DNA of 46,372 nt from Candidatus Methanoperedens sp. (GCA_023249275.1 JAHFCV010000001.1:1-46372), one strand, 5' to 3'; numbered from the stretch's first letter, positions 1-8,228 are shown. The notes: generated by a model from the sequence alone, not told the origin. Program-made: numbers and translations.

Positions 1-570
1 CCTTCCGATAACATATATCTCTGCGCTCTGCTTTCGAGAAGCCACCGGGGAAAACGCCTTGACCTTCACAAAACTCTGCCGTACCATATCAAGGAAATCA
101 GGAAATAAATCCCCCTGGAATACTTTCACCGCAAACCCTCCACCTGGTTTTAAAATCTTACCCGCACACTCAAGAGCAGAGGTAGCAAGGTCGATGGAGC
201 GCGCGTGGTCATAACTCCAGTTTCCTGTCAGATTGGGCGCAGCATCGCATATAACCACATCAGTTCCCTCTTTTTTTATTCTTTCCCTGATTTTTTCCAC
301 GGTCGCATCAAGTCGGATATCCCCTTTTATTGTTTCAACCCCTTCAATTTTCTCGATAGGCAGTATATCCACGCCAACTATTTTACCTCCTGAAATCTCT
401 TTTGCAACCTGGAGCCATCCTCCGGGAGCAGCGCCGAGGTCAACAACAGTATCGCCTTTTTTAATAATGTTAAATTTTTCATTTATCTGCTTAAGTTTAA
501 AAGCTGCGCGCGAGCGATAACCCTCATCCTTGGCTTTTTTATAAAAATAATCCCTTCTATCGCGCGGCAT
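1..570 (-). CDS. rlmE: 23S rRNA 2'-O-ribose methyltransferase RlmE/FtsJ (3' end cut by window)
   Basis: I translated this by hand from the ATG at 568-570; the frame stays open for 190 codons to the window edge, so the C-terminus is missing. The protein begins MPRDRRDYFYKKAKDEGYRS and carries SAM motif I (VDLGAAPGGW), then CDAAPN, AVKVFQG and SAEIYVIGR. These carry the positions of the Lys-Asp-Lys-Glu catalytic tetrad of the RrmJ/FtsJ family, which methylates the 2'-OH of a uridine in the 23S rRNA A-loop using SAM. The start overlaps the stop of the upstream methyltransferase gene by 14 nt, so the two are probably co-transcribed. The family call is secure; the exact target nucleotide in this archaeon is inferred. 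Confidence 0.93.
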   Translation of the reverse strand, partial: MPRDRRDYFYKKAKDEGYRSRAAFKLKQINEKFNIIKKGDTVVDLGAAPGGWLQVAKEISGGKIVGVDILPIEKIEGVETIKGDIRLDATVEKIRERIKKEGTDVVICDAAPNLTGNWSYDHARSIDLATSALECAGKILKPGGGFAVKVFQGDLFPDFLDMVRQSFVKVKAFSPVASRKQSAEIYVIGR

Positions 571-1504
571 AAATCTCTTTATTCCCTACATACACCCACT
601 GGTCATAAATGCCTTTTTCATCGGTATTATCTATTAATTCCCCTGTAATCCTGTTTTTTTCAAGGGCGACTTTAAGAATCTCCATCTCTTCTTTTTTATT
701 TACAGTCAGCAATATCATCCCTTCGGGCTTCATGACCCTGACTGCTTCAACCATCATTTTTTCCCATATAGCTTTGTTAAAAGGATATATCGTGCCCAGC
801 ATGAAACCGACTACTGTATCAAATGTATTTTCTGCAAAAAATTCAGATAGCCTTGTAGCGTCAAGAACAATCGTCCTTTTCGGGTCAAGCACGTTATGTT
901 CAAGCCCCTGGCATATCTGGCATTTATCGTAATCTGTTGCCAGGGGATTATAACCCATCCTATGAAGAGGCAGCGTGGACATGCCGTTCCCGCAGCATAT
1001 TTCAAGAATATCCCCCTTGAGTCTGTATTTCTCCAGTAATCCTTTCAGCTTGGCATTCCTGCTTTCGATATAAACCATTTCGTATGGTTCTTTTTTTATG
1101 TGGCAATTTTCACATAACTGCCTGTTAACGAGTTGGAAGGAATAATATTCTATGATTGCATTATTAAATTCTGTGGAGGTGGCATTGAACAATTTATTTA
1201 ATTTTAAATTCTTTGCGATACTCGAAAATCTCCTGCTGCTCTCATTAGGCACGGGCTTTGAAGAAACCAGGTTTGTGAAAATAGCCCGGAACTTTTCTGT
1301 ATCATCTGTTTCTGGATTAAAAAGAACTAAACCTGTAATATTATTGTTTTCGTCCTTAATCCCGCTAATCAAAGCTTCAGGGTCTTTCTGGATATTTTCC
1401 AGATATTGCAAGGATAACGTATTGTTTTTTAAGGAAGCGTAGCTTTCTTCAACAAAATAGATATTCTCATCCGCTTCAAGCCCTAAAATATCGTGAATCA
1501 GCAT
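557..1504 (-). CDS. Class I SAM-dependent methyltransferase, uncharacterised archaeal type
   Basis: I chose the ATG at 1502-1504 (MLIHDILGLEADENIYFVEE). An in-frame Met at 1579 exists, but the extra 25 residues would be translated from a hairpin-rich spacer and look non-protein-like. The 315-aa product has an N-terminal half I do not recognise, a short Cys pair (CENCHIKK) near its middle, then a Rossmann methyltransferase domain with SAM-binding motif LEICCGNGMSTLPLH, an acidic residue after strand 2 (ATDYD) and a later FDTVVGFMLGTIYPF stretch. The substrate cannot be told from sequence. It overlaps rlmE by 14 nt and lies 108 nt downstream of a DUF2150-like gene, so an RNA or ribosome-linked role is possible but inferred only from position. 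Confidence 0.8.
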   Translation of the reverse strand: MLIHDILGLEADENIYFVEESYASLKNNTLSLQYLENIQKDPEALISGIKDENNNITGLVLFNPETDDTEKFRAIFTNLVSSKPVPNESSRRFSSIAKNLKLNKLFNATSTEFNNAIIEYYSFQLVNRQLCENCHIKKEPYEMVYIESRNAKLKGLLEKYRLKGDILEICCGNGMSTLPLHRMGYNPLATDYDKCQICQGLEHNVLDPKRTIVLDATRLSEFFAENTFDTVVGFMLGTIYPFNKAIWEKMMVEAVRVMKPEGMILLTVNKKEEMEILKVALEKNRITGELIDNTDEKGIYDQWVYVGNKEIYAAR

Positions 1505-1612
1505 AGTAAATAGACGAACACGAATATCTGCGTCCCGATTACCCTTCGGGAGCGGGAATCCACGTATGCCTGCGGGCATACGTGTCTGCGCCCTCCCGAG
1601 GCGCGACTCGGG
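1505..1612. repeat. GC-rich spacer with three adjacent hairpins
   Basis: The spacer between the DUF2150-like stop and the methyltransferase start holds three inverted repeats. At 1561-1584 there is a perfect 10-bp stem with a TGCG loop. At 1595-1612 there is a perfect 6-bp stem (CCCGAG/CTCGGG) with a 6-nt loop. At 1537-1560 GATT-CCC pairs with GGG-AATC around one bulged base, and contains CCCTTCGGG. It is clearly more GC-rich than its surroundings. It could be a transcript processing or attenuation site within the operon, or a REP-like mobile palindrome; I cannot distinguish these. Confidence 0.7.
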
Positions 1613-2212
1613 TCAATCCCCTTCGTCCGGTTCATCATCACGATAGCTTGTATCCCCTACCATGGCAGCACTTATAGAATCTATACCATCGAGCCATTCT
1701 CCCACAAGCCCTTCAGGTATATCATCAAGATGTTTTTCCTTGATTTTCCCGCCCGCAAGGATATTTGCGCCAATTTGTGCAATAGAGTTTAGCGCTGCCC
1801 CCATATTATCCTCCTTTTCCGCTTCGACAGCGCTCTTAATAAGTTTATCAAGGGACTTTGTTTTTTCAAAAGCTTTCTCCAGGTAACATTCGCATGATGC
1901 AAAAACGCCTATTAAAGATAATTGTACAGACTCAATCATCATGTCGATATCTTCGTTTATGGGTTCAATTTTTTTCAGTACTACTTCCTTGATTTCCGCA
2001 AGATATTTCAGCGCATCTTCCTGCGATATCACGTTTTTATCATATTTTGCTATTATTTTCAAACATGCAAGAACCAGGTCATCTTCCATGTAAACAAAAA
2101 CAGCGCCCTTTTGCTGATCATCAATCTTAAAACCGCTATCTTTTACTTTGCTTATCCAGTTGTGCCACCGCTCTTGCGTATAGAAAGGATTTAATTGCTT
2201 TTGTTCCGGCAT
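1613..2212 (-). CDS. DUF2150-like archaeal protein
   Basis: This 199-aa soluble acidic protein starts MPEQKQLNPFYTQERWHNW and has the look of the euryarchaeal DUF2150 family, which I recall from memory: an aromatic N-terminal FYTxERWxNW segment, a VYMEDDLVLACLKIIAKYD segment, then mostly alpha-helical sequence. No catalytic motif or membrane segment is visible and the function is unknown. The C-terminus is very acidic (DDEPDEGD). It lies 27 nt downstream of the response regulator in the same direction and 108 nt upstream of the methyltransferase, so it may be the last member of the signalling unit or the first of the methyltransferase-rlmE unit. Confidence 0.75.
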   Translation of the reverse strand: MPEQKQLNPFYTQERWHNWISKVKDSGFKIDDQQKGAVFVYMEDDLVLACLKIIAKYDKNVISQEDALKYLAEIKEVVLKKIEPINEDIDMMIESVQLSLIGVFASCECYLEKAFEKTKSLDKLIKSAVEAEKEDNMGAALNSIAQIGANILAGGKIKEKHLDDIPEGLVGEWLDGIDSISAAMVGDTSYRDDEPDEGD

Positions 2213-2239
2213 GATTTCTCCAATTGTCCAGGTTATACT

Positions 2240-2641
2240 TTAATATTTGGTCGTCTTTTTGTCTTTGTCCATTCCAACTAATTTTCTTACCTTGCCTATT
2301 AATTCATTCTTCCCAAAAGGTTTTGTTATGTAATCATCAGCCTTTAAAACATGCAGCCCCAGCAGTTTATCTATATTCTGCGCTTTTGCAGTAAGAATGG
2401 CAATAGGTATCTTTGAATTTTTTTCTTTGATTCTCCTGAAAACATCCCAGCCGTCCATATCAGGCATCATTATATCAAGAAGCACTAAATCAGGTTTTGT
2501 CCTGTCTAGTTGAGCCAGCGCTTCCATTCCATTGGCAGCCAGCATTGTTTCAAAACCTCCGCTTTCAAGGACTAACTTAACAAGTTCAAGCGTATCTGGT
2601 TCATCGTCCACTATAAGCACTTTTTTAATAGTATTATTCAT
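2240..2641 (-). CDS. Single-domain response regulator (CheY-like receiver)
   Basis: This 133-aa protein is a receiver domain with no output domain. The acidic pocket is D12-D13, the phospho-acceptor is D56 in LVLLDIMMPDMDGWD, and the switch residues T84 and K107 (ILTAKAQ, YITKPFG) are in place, so it should accept phosphate from a histidine kinase and hydrolyse it. Its ATG overlaps the stop of the upstream kinase gene as ATGA (2638-2641), which implies translational coupling and makes that kinase the obvious donor. The output must be through protein-protein contact; partners encoded nearby include the KaiC-like ATPase and the Roadblock protein, but that link is inference. Confidence 0.95.
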   Translation of the reverse strand: MNNTIKKVLIVDDEPDTLELVKLVLESGGFETMLAANGMEALAQLDRTKPDLVLLDIMMPDMDGWDVFRRIKEKNSKIPIAILTAKAQNIDKLLGLHVLKADDYITKPFGKNELIGKVRKLVGMDKDKKTTKY

Positions 2642-4869
2642 TCTTTCACCGGTTTTGGCAATAAAATATGAAAGGTACTACCCCTATTTTTACTTTCCGC
2701 CCAGATTTTCCCGCCGTGCGCATCTATGATATTTTTTGAAATCCACAAACCCAATCCAGTCCCGCTATATTTTCGTGAGTCTGATGAATCCAACTGGTAA
2801 AACCTGTCAAATATCTGCAAGAGTTTATCCTCGGGAATCCCGATGCCGGTATCACTGATTTTTATATGTACGTTTTCATCTTCTTCTGCTGCTGTAATTC
2901 TTATTTCACCTGTTATTGTAAATTTAATGGCATTATCCACTATATTCGAAAATACCTGAATCAACCGCTCCCTATCGCCTTTGACAGGATGGAGTTGGGG
3001 AATTTCGGTATATATAGGAAGATTTTTAACAGACGCCATTGTTTTCATATCTTCAACAACCTGTGCAACAATGTCGTTAATTTGCAGCATTTGCATGTCA
3101 AGCTGGAGATTCCTGGATTCAATTAGCGTACTGTCAAGCAGGCTCTTTATTAATCTGGTTAACCGTTTCGAATTTCGCAGTATTACCTCAAGCTTATGCC
3201 GCTGTTCCTGGCTTATGTTTTCTTCAAGCAACAGTTCAGTATATCCCAATACCGATGTAAGCGGCGTCCTGAGTTCATGCGATATATTTGAAAGGAAACT
3301 ATCTTTTATCTTATAAAGTTCCTTGAGCTTTAGATATGTTAACCTTAATTCCTCGTAAGAATCCTTAAGCTCTTCTTCAAGTTTTTTCTGGTCTGATACG
3401 TCTTTGATAACGGTAATGATTTTTTCAACGTTGCCTTTGTCATCCTTGATTGGTATTTTACTTGTGCTGGTGTAGATTATTTCGTCATGGTATTCTGTTT
3501 TTTCCTCGCTCAGGAATATTTCCCCTGTCTTAAGAACATACTCGTATTCTTTATCAAGGTATTTCGCTTTCAGGAATGGGAAGGCTTCAAACAGGTTTTT
3601 GTTAATCACCTGGTCTCTTTTGAGTTTCCCCCTGCCGAGTTTAAGTAATTCATCATTAACAGCGAGGATATTCATGTCTTTATCAACGACATGGATTGCC
3701 AGGTTGACATTATTCAGAATCTCTTCGTTAAATTCCTTCAGGTACTTGATGTTGTTATAGAACGCAATATTTTCTTCTTCAAGCACTTTTTGCTGCGTTA
3801 TGTCCCTGATTACTAAAATTATATTCGCAGTTCCTTTTTTATCCCAGAACAGGGAAAGATTTATCTCAAGGATTTTTCTTTTCCCATCGGCGTCAATCTC
3901 CTGTACAAACCTGACCGGAGTCCTTGTTTGCATCAATTTATCTATCGAGCATTCTTCATTTTGTGGCGGGTTTGACCCGAAAATTATCTCGTGGCAGCTT
4001 TTCCCCATTACCTGTTCTTCGCTCAAACCCATTATCTTTAAAAATGATTGATTAATTTTAATAATCTCATGACTGGTATTCACCACAATAATACCGTCTT
4101 CGATGCTGTTAAATAAAGTTTCAAGATATTTTTCTGCAGCTTCTGTTTGTTCTTTTGCCGCGATTAGCTCTTTTATTTTTTGATTCAGGCTCAAAGCCAT
4201 TTCATTAAATGTCTTTGCAAGCTCGCCCAGCTCGTCTCTTGTGTCGATATCTATCCTCTGGTCGAGGAAGCCTTTATTTATCCTGTTTGCGCCCTCGGTA
4301 AGCTTCTCGATGGGTTCTGTCAGCCTTCGTCCAATAAAATACGCAAATACTCCGCCAAGGACTACTGCTGATACCGCTAACAGCAGCAGTTTCCGTGACG
4401 CTTCGAGAATTTGCGCTCTAACCCTGTTTTCCGATACGCCCACATGAACGTAACCTATATTTTTGAAAAGCGGAGCATCAAATTCGTGTATAATCCCCCT
4501 ATCGGTTTCAAATATCCCTTCCTTCATGACATTCGAAGGTTTAGTCCTGTTTTGAAGCGCTTTTGGAAAAACTCCTTCAAATGTATGCACCAGCACCAAT
4601 CCCTGCGAATCCGTAACAAAAATATATGCTATGTCTGGATAACTGTTCCTTGAATCCTCAACCATATTCCTGATTTCTATTAAATCATTTACAAGCAATG
4701 GGTTTGTAACCTCTAATGCCAGATGATTGGCTATTAAAGATCCCTTATCTCGGAACTCGCCTTCAATAATTCCGGATTGAATATCCTGGATGACAAAATA
4801 AGACCCGGTAACTATTAAGAGTATTATAGATAATGTCGAGATAATTATTTTGAATCGAAGGCTGCTCAT
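2638..4869 (-). CDS. Membrane sensor histidine kinase (Cache-like/HAMP/PAS/PAS/HisKA/HATPase)
   Basis: This 743-aa protein has a transmembrane helix at about residues 7-27, an extracytoplasmic region to about 155 that resembles a single Cache/PAS-like sensor (contains DIAYIFVTDSQGLVLVHTF), a second helix at about 160-180, a HAMP linker to about 235, two cytoplasmic PAS domains (about 250-360 and 390-495), a coiled-coil linker, and a HisKA domain with the phospho-accepting His at 531 (SNISHELRTPLTS). The HATPase domain follows with the N box (NIVDNAIKF), G1 (DTGIGI), F box (FDRFYQLD) and G2 (GTGLGLWIS). All catalytic motifs are intact. It overlaps the PhnD-like lipoprotein gene upstream by 4 nt and the response regulator downstream by 4 nt, so the three form a translationally coupled trio. 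Confidence 0.95.
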   Translation of the reverse strand: MSSLRFKIIISTLSIILLIVTGSYFVIQDIQSGIIEGEFRDKGSLIANHLALEVTNPLLVNDLIEIRNMVEDSRNSYPDIAYIFVTDSQGLVLVHTFEGVFPKALQNRTKPSNVMKEGIFETDRGIIHEFDAPLFKNIGYVHVGVSENRVRAQILEASRKLLLLAVSAVVLGGVFAYFIGRRLTEPIEKLTEGANRINKGFLDQRIDIDTRDELGELAKTFNEMALSLNQKIKELIAAKEQTEAAEKYLETLFNSIEDGIIVVNTSHEIIKINQSFLKIMGLSEEQVMGKSCHEIIFGSNPPQNEECSIDKLMQTRTPVRFVQEIDADGKRKILEINLSLFWDKKGTANIILVIRDITQQKVLEEENIAFYNNIKYLKEFNEEILNNVNLAIHVVDKDMNILAVNDELLKLGRGKLKRDQVINKNLFEAFPFLKAKYLDKEYEYVLKTGEIFLSEEKTEYHDEIIYTSTSKIPIKDDKGNVEKIITVIKDVSDQKKLEEELKDSYEELRLTYLKLKELYKIKDSFLSNISHELRTPLTSVLGYTELLLEENISQEQRHKLEVILRNSKRLTRLIKSLLDSTLIESRNLQLDMQMLQINDIVAQVVEDMKTMASVKNLPIYTEIPQLHPVKGDRERLIQVFSNIVDNAIKFTITGEIRITAAEEDENVHIKISDTGIGIPEDKLLQIFDRFYQLDSSDSRKYSGTGLGLWISKNIIDAHGGKIWAESKNRGSTFHILLPKPVKE

Positions 4870-5780
4870 TTAACTCGTTTCCTCATTTCCCTGATGGAAT
4901 CATAGGCATTGTCATTTATACTTACAAATCTGTCAATCCTGACATTAGATAGGATTTTCATGCCTTCTTCATCCTTATCCATATTCAGGAATATATTTTT
5001 AAGCCTTTGTTCCAAAAACTGGTCGATTGCCACTGGAACTACTACTGGAGGGATTCCAAAAGGAGGCGAAATTTCAATAATCCTTGTTTTTGCTATAATT
5101 TCAGGTTTAGTATTTTTAATATATTCATACACCAGGCTATCAACAGCAGCCCCGTCTGCCAGCCCTTCCGCTACCGCAATGATGGAATTGTCATGGCTGT
5201 ATGTAAAAAAAGAATTATTCCTGCCGTTTTCATCCATTCCAAAAAAAGATTCGGGCGTTTCATTGATAAGAGCCAGCCTGTACGTGGGATAAAGTTTTCC
5301 GGAGTTGGATAACGGGTCAGAGAACGCAAACTTTTTGCCGCGCAGGTCGAGAAAATCTGTGTAGTTGCTATTGTTTGGAACTATTATGTAGGAGTTGTAT
5401 GTTGTTTTCCCGTACACCTGCGGCGCCACGAGAAGCTTCAATCCCGGCGTAGTGTTGCCATTATCATCGATGTACGCGCCGCCGCATATGAAAGCAAGGT
5501 CTATTTCATTATTCTGTATAAGCTGGTTTATCTCCTGATAGCTCCGCCTCTGCACTGTTTTTACAGGCCCGCCCAGCTTTTGTGAGATATACTGAATCAT
5601 CTCGTCATAATATGCATAGGATTCCTTGGGGGACACCACCGACGCAATAGCGACTTTAACAGCAGTATCATTTGCTCGCAACTCCGGCTCCTGGACGATG
5701 CTGAGATTAACTTTGTCCTGCTTTTCGATACAGCCTGTTATTACCAGCAGGATAAAAATAACCATAAATGCTCTTTTCAT
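4866..5780 (-). CDS. PhnD-like substrate-binding lipoprotein
   Basis: The 304-aa product has a lipoprotein signal peptide with the lipobox Cys at residue 17 (VITGCIEK), so it should be anchored on the outer face of the membrane. The mature part matches the PhnD type of periplasmic binding protein: VKVAIASVVSPKES at the start of lobe 1, NEIDLAFICGGAYID, LRGKKFAFSDPLSNSG, and a hinge followed by ADGAAVDSLVYEYIK. PhnD proteins normally bind phosphonates or phosphate for an ABC importer, yet no permease or ATPase gene is nearby. Instead the gene is overlapped by a sensor kinase gene (ATGA at 4866-4869), which suggests the protein presents a ligand to the kinase. The ligand is unknown. Confidence 0.85.
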   Translation of the reverse strand: MKRAFMVIFILLVITGCIEKQDKVNLSIVQEPELRANDTAVKVAIASVVSPKESYAYYDEMIQYISQKLGGPVKTVQRRSYQEINQLIQNNEIDLAFICGGAYIDDNGNTTPGLKLLVAPQVYGKTTYNSYIIVPNNSNYTDFLDLRGKKFAFSDPLSNSGKLYPTYRLALINETPESFFGMDENGRNNSFFTYSHDNSIIAVAEGLADGAAVDSLVYEYIKNTKPEIIAKTRIIEISPPFGIPPVVVPVAIDQFLEQRLKNIFLNMDKDEEGMKILSNVRIDRFVSINDNAYDSIREMRKRVK

Positions 5781-5783
5781 ACG

Positions 5784-6095
5784 TTATCCTCTGACAAGTT
5801 CTTTAATTAGCCATCCCCAGTATTTTATAGAGGCGATTAGACCGAAAGTCAGTCCAAGCGCGAATAAGGAATCTCCAACTAATCTCGTATTTTGAAAATT
5901 TCCAAAAGATAATGCTGTTGTAATAGCACCCAGTAAAGTAAAAAACATGCCTGCATAATAAAGATAATAATACTTCCTCATCCCCATAACTTCACCCAAT
6001 CGTTTACTGAGGACGCTTAAAAAATAAAGTACAAATGTAAACAAAACAAACACTATGGAATCGGCAAAATTCAATAATTCAAAAAAAAAGCTCAT
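5784..6095 (-). CDS. Small three-helix membrane protein (B)
   Basis: This 103-aa protein is almost entirely hydrophobic, with helices near residues 10-30, 42-66 and 74-95 and a basic cytoplasmic-looking end (WLIKELVRG). I do not recognise a family. It overlaps the upstream 91-aa membrane gene by 4 nt and ends 3 nt before the PhnD-like lipoprotein gene, so it is firmly inside the signalling operon. The paired arrangement with the neighbouring small membrane protein suggests the two form a hetero-oligomer. A role as membrane anchor or transducer for KaiC or the kinase is a guess from context. Confidence 0.8.
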   Translation of the reverse strand: MSFFFELLNFADSIVFVLFTFVLYFLSVLSKRLGEVMGMRKYYYLYYAGMFFTLLGAITTALSFGNFQNTRLVGDSLFALGLTFGLIASIKYWGWLIKELVRG

Positions 6096-6367
6096 TTCAC
6101 GCCCACCATTTTTCTATACAGGTAAAAACTTGCAAGAAAAGAGCTGAATGCGCCGAGAAATTCTATGGATTCATGTAAAATTCTATTATATGGATATAAT
6201 TCAGCCGCTGCGACAAAAAGGACAAAAATCGGAACAAAATAAAAATAATAAAAAGTTTTGACGCCGAATTTCTTTTCATAAAATATAGCTATTGCAGTTA
6301 CGAAAATCATGAGGAAACTTGCTGCAATCCATGAATATATCTCAATGATGTCTTGTATATCTATCAT
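6092..6367 (-). CDS. Small three-helix membrane protein (A)
   Basis: This 91-aa protein has three predicted membrane helices near residues 10-28, 37-56 and 64-84 and ends with a short basic tail (YLYRKMVGVK). It has a similar size and layout to the next gene, so the two could be diverged duplicates, although I see no strong residue identity. The gene follows the KaiC-like ATPase gene after 4 nt and overlaps its downstream partner by 4 nt. No known motif is visible. Function unknown; operon position ties it to the KaiC and two-component signalling genes. Confidence 0.78.
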   Translation of the reverse strand: MIDIQDIIEIYSWIAASFLMIFVTAIAIFYEKKFGVKTFYYFYFVPIFVLFVAAAELYPYNRILHESIEFLGAFSSFLASFYLYRKMVGVK

Positions 6368-6371
6368 ATCA

Positions 6372-7814
6372 TTATTTCTTAAAAGCCTCTACAAAAGCCT
6401 CGGACGGCGTCTTTGTAGGACAGCCCGATAAAATGCCGGAATATCCGCTGAACGGCAGTCTGATTTCAGCACCCTTTTCACCGATAACAACTTCCCTTAT
6501 CTCCTTGTCATGATTGCTGCCTCTCATCTTGAGTACGGATATGGATTTTCTCATCTCGCTTTTTATCTCAAGATACCGGAGCAGTATGATAGTATCCATG
6601 TAGGGGGAAATACCGGTTCCCGTGAGCTGTATTGCCCCTGTAAGGTTTGAACTCTCATTTGTGTAGAGAGCCGTAATATTTTTATTTTTTAAAATGGTGA
6701 TGATACCGCCCATATATTCAGGAAATTGCGTATACTGCGGCAGCATCCTCTGGAGCCTGACTGTCCCGTCTAACAGCAAACGCCTGGCTTTTATTTTTTC
6801 AATCGTTTCTTCTATTTGAATCGCCAGCTCATAGGCATTGGATTCAAGGGGAGATATTATTTTGAGCAGGTTTTTATTTTCAAAATCTTTTAAGTTCCAG
6901 CCGAACATTTTTGAATTTTCAAGTATCTGTTCCGTATCCTCTTCAAAAGAAACTATTATGCCGGGTTCTTTTTTTAATAAGCCATCCACAATAAATTGTG
7001 TTCCAAGCGTTGTCTTCCCGGTTCCGCTTGAGCCTGAAACCAATACAGAAGAACCCCGCATAAAACCGCCACCGGTCATCTTGTCCAATCCATTTATCCC
7101 TGTGGATACCCGTTCATTTAATATAGACGTCCTTGCGGTTGCATGCAACCTGGGATATACCACAAAACCGTTTTTTGTTATCTTACACGAATGTTTGCCT
7201 CCATAGAAATCCTGCCCCCTCATTTTGAGAACATTCAGGTAACGCACATTCTGCTCGTAAAAGGGTTCATTGCCGATATAAATAATACCGTCCACAAGAT
7301 AGCTTAACGTGCTTTTAACAAGCTCATCTTCGGTAGATTCGCCTGTTAATAAAACAAGTGCATTCCAGCCCTTCATACTCGTGAAAAAATCATAATAGAA
7401 TTGGCGCCGGGATGCCTCATCCAGCCCATAAGCAAATACATTCACCGGGTCGATAACAATCCTGTCAGGTCTGATTGCTTCTATGTTCGTTTCTATTTCT
7501 TTTATGATAGCGTCTGAACCCTTATGGATGATATCAATATCAATAGGCACATATTTTACATTTCCTTTTCCCAGTAATGAAAAATTATAGAAGGAAAATT
7601 TGGACATGAAATTATTAATCATGGCTATCGGCTCAGAAAGCGCTGTGATATACATGCAGCTCTCTTCATTTTTTGCGGCATTAAACAATGATTGCATTAC
7701 AAAAGTGGTTTTACCTGTCCCTGCCGCGCCGGCTATCAGCACAATTGACGGTCGCAGGAACCCTCCTTCCAGCACTGAATCAAGCCCGTTTACGCCTGTG
7801 CTAACCTGCTTCAT
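6372..7814 (-). CDS. KaiC-like protein with two RecA-type ATPase domains
   Basis: The 480-aa protein has two tandem KaiC/RecA domains. Domain 1 opens with VSTGVNGLDSVLEGG and has Walker A GAAGTGKTT with Lys35 and a Walker B-like segment RIVIDPVNVFA. Domain 2 repeats the pattern (VSTGINGLDKMTGGG) with Walker A SGSSGTGKTT and Lys267, then EDTEQILENSKMFGWNL and the KMRGSNHDKEIREVVIG segment common in archaeal KaiC-like proteins. Cyanobacterial KaiC is a circadian ATPase; archaeal homologues are thought to act as signalling ATPases. I see no clear version of the phosphorylation loop of cyanobacterial KaiC. The gene follows the Roadblock gene by 16 nt and precedes the membrane protein pair by 4 nt. 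Confidence 0.93.
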   Translation of the reverse strand: MKQVSTGVNGLDSVLEGGFLRPSIVLIAGAAGTGKTTFVMQSLFNAAKNEESCMYITALSEPIAMINNFMSKFSFYNFSLLGKGNVKYVPIDIDIIHKGSDAIIKEIETNIEAIRPDRIVIDPVNVFAYGLDEASRRQFYYDFFTSMKGWNALVLLTGESTEDELVKSTLSYLVDGIIYIGNEPFYEQNVRYLNVLKMRGQDFYGGKHSCKITKNGFVVYPRLHATARTSILNERVSTGINGLDKMTGGGFMRGSSVLVSGSSGTGKTTLGTQFIVDGLLKKEPGIIVSFEEDTEQILENSKMFGWNLKDFENKNLLKIISPLESNAYELAIQIEETIEKIKARRLLLDGTVRLQRMLPQYTQFPEYMGGIITILKNKNITALYTNESSNLTGAIQLTGTGISPYMDTIILLRYLEIKSEMRKSISVLKMRGSNHDKEIREVVIGEKGAEIRLPFSGYSGILSGCPTKTPSEAFVEAFKK

Positions 7815-7830
7815 GTTATCACCCCGGGTA

Positions 7831-8208
7831 TCAGCCCAAAACCTGCTTTATCTGTTCTGACGCCTTTGTCATCTCTATCAGAACTAACCCAAGACCTGCA
7901 TCAGGTCTGGTCATAACTAAGAGCAAAGCTTTTGACCCTGCCCCAGTTCCGATTATTCTCCCGTGTTTTGATTCTACGATTATCCTGTCCGGAATGCCTT
8001 TTCCAAGCTCAGTGGTTGCGGTTTCAGCCGCGCCAATCATTGTGGCAGACATTGCTACAAAGGTTTCAGCGTGTTGTTTTTTGGAAATGGTTGAGCAGAT
8101 AAGTAAGCCGTCCCTGCTTGCCACTGCCGATGCTTCGACACCTCCGATATTGTTAATGTCATTTAAGATTTTTTCAAGCATTTCTGTTGTTGCCATAAAC
8201 ACGCCCAT
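7831..8208 (-). CDS. Roadblock/LC7 domain protein
   Basis: This 125-aa protein is a single Roadblock/LC7 fold: a helix (MLEKILNDINNIGGVEASAV), then SRDGLLICSTIS, a central helix with MSATMIGAAETATTELG, and a closing beta-sheet (IIVESKHGRIIGTGAG, ALLLVMTRPDAGLGLVLIEM). Members such as MglB regulate small GTPases or act as dimeric scaffolds on NTPases. No GTPase gene is nearby; the next gene encodes a KaiC-like ATPase, so the pair may work together. The start could be 8208 or an in-frame ATG at 8196; a TATA box centred near 8235 places the transcript start close to 8208, which fits a leaderless or near-leaderless mRNA. It is the first gene of the signalling operon. Confidence 0.92.
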   Translation of the reverse strand: MGVFMATTEMLEKILNDINNIGGVEASAVASRDGLLICSTISKKQHAETFVAMSATMIGAAETATTELGKGIPDRIIVESKHGRIIGTGAGSKALLLVMTRPDAGLGLVLIEMTKASEQIKQVLG

Positions 8209-8228
8209 GTTAATACAAGCCTTGTTGG

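Noticed and set aside
1505..1579. 25-residue N-terminal extension of the methyltransferase
   Set aside because: The residues come from the hairpin spacer and show no protein-like pattern; the ATG at 1504 starts a normal-looking sequence.
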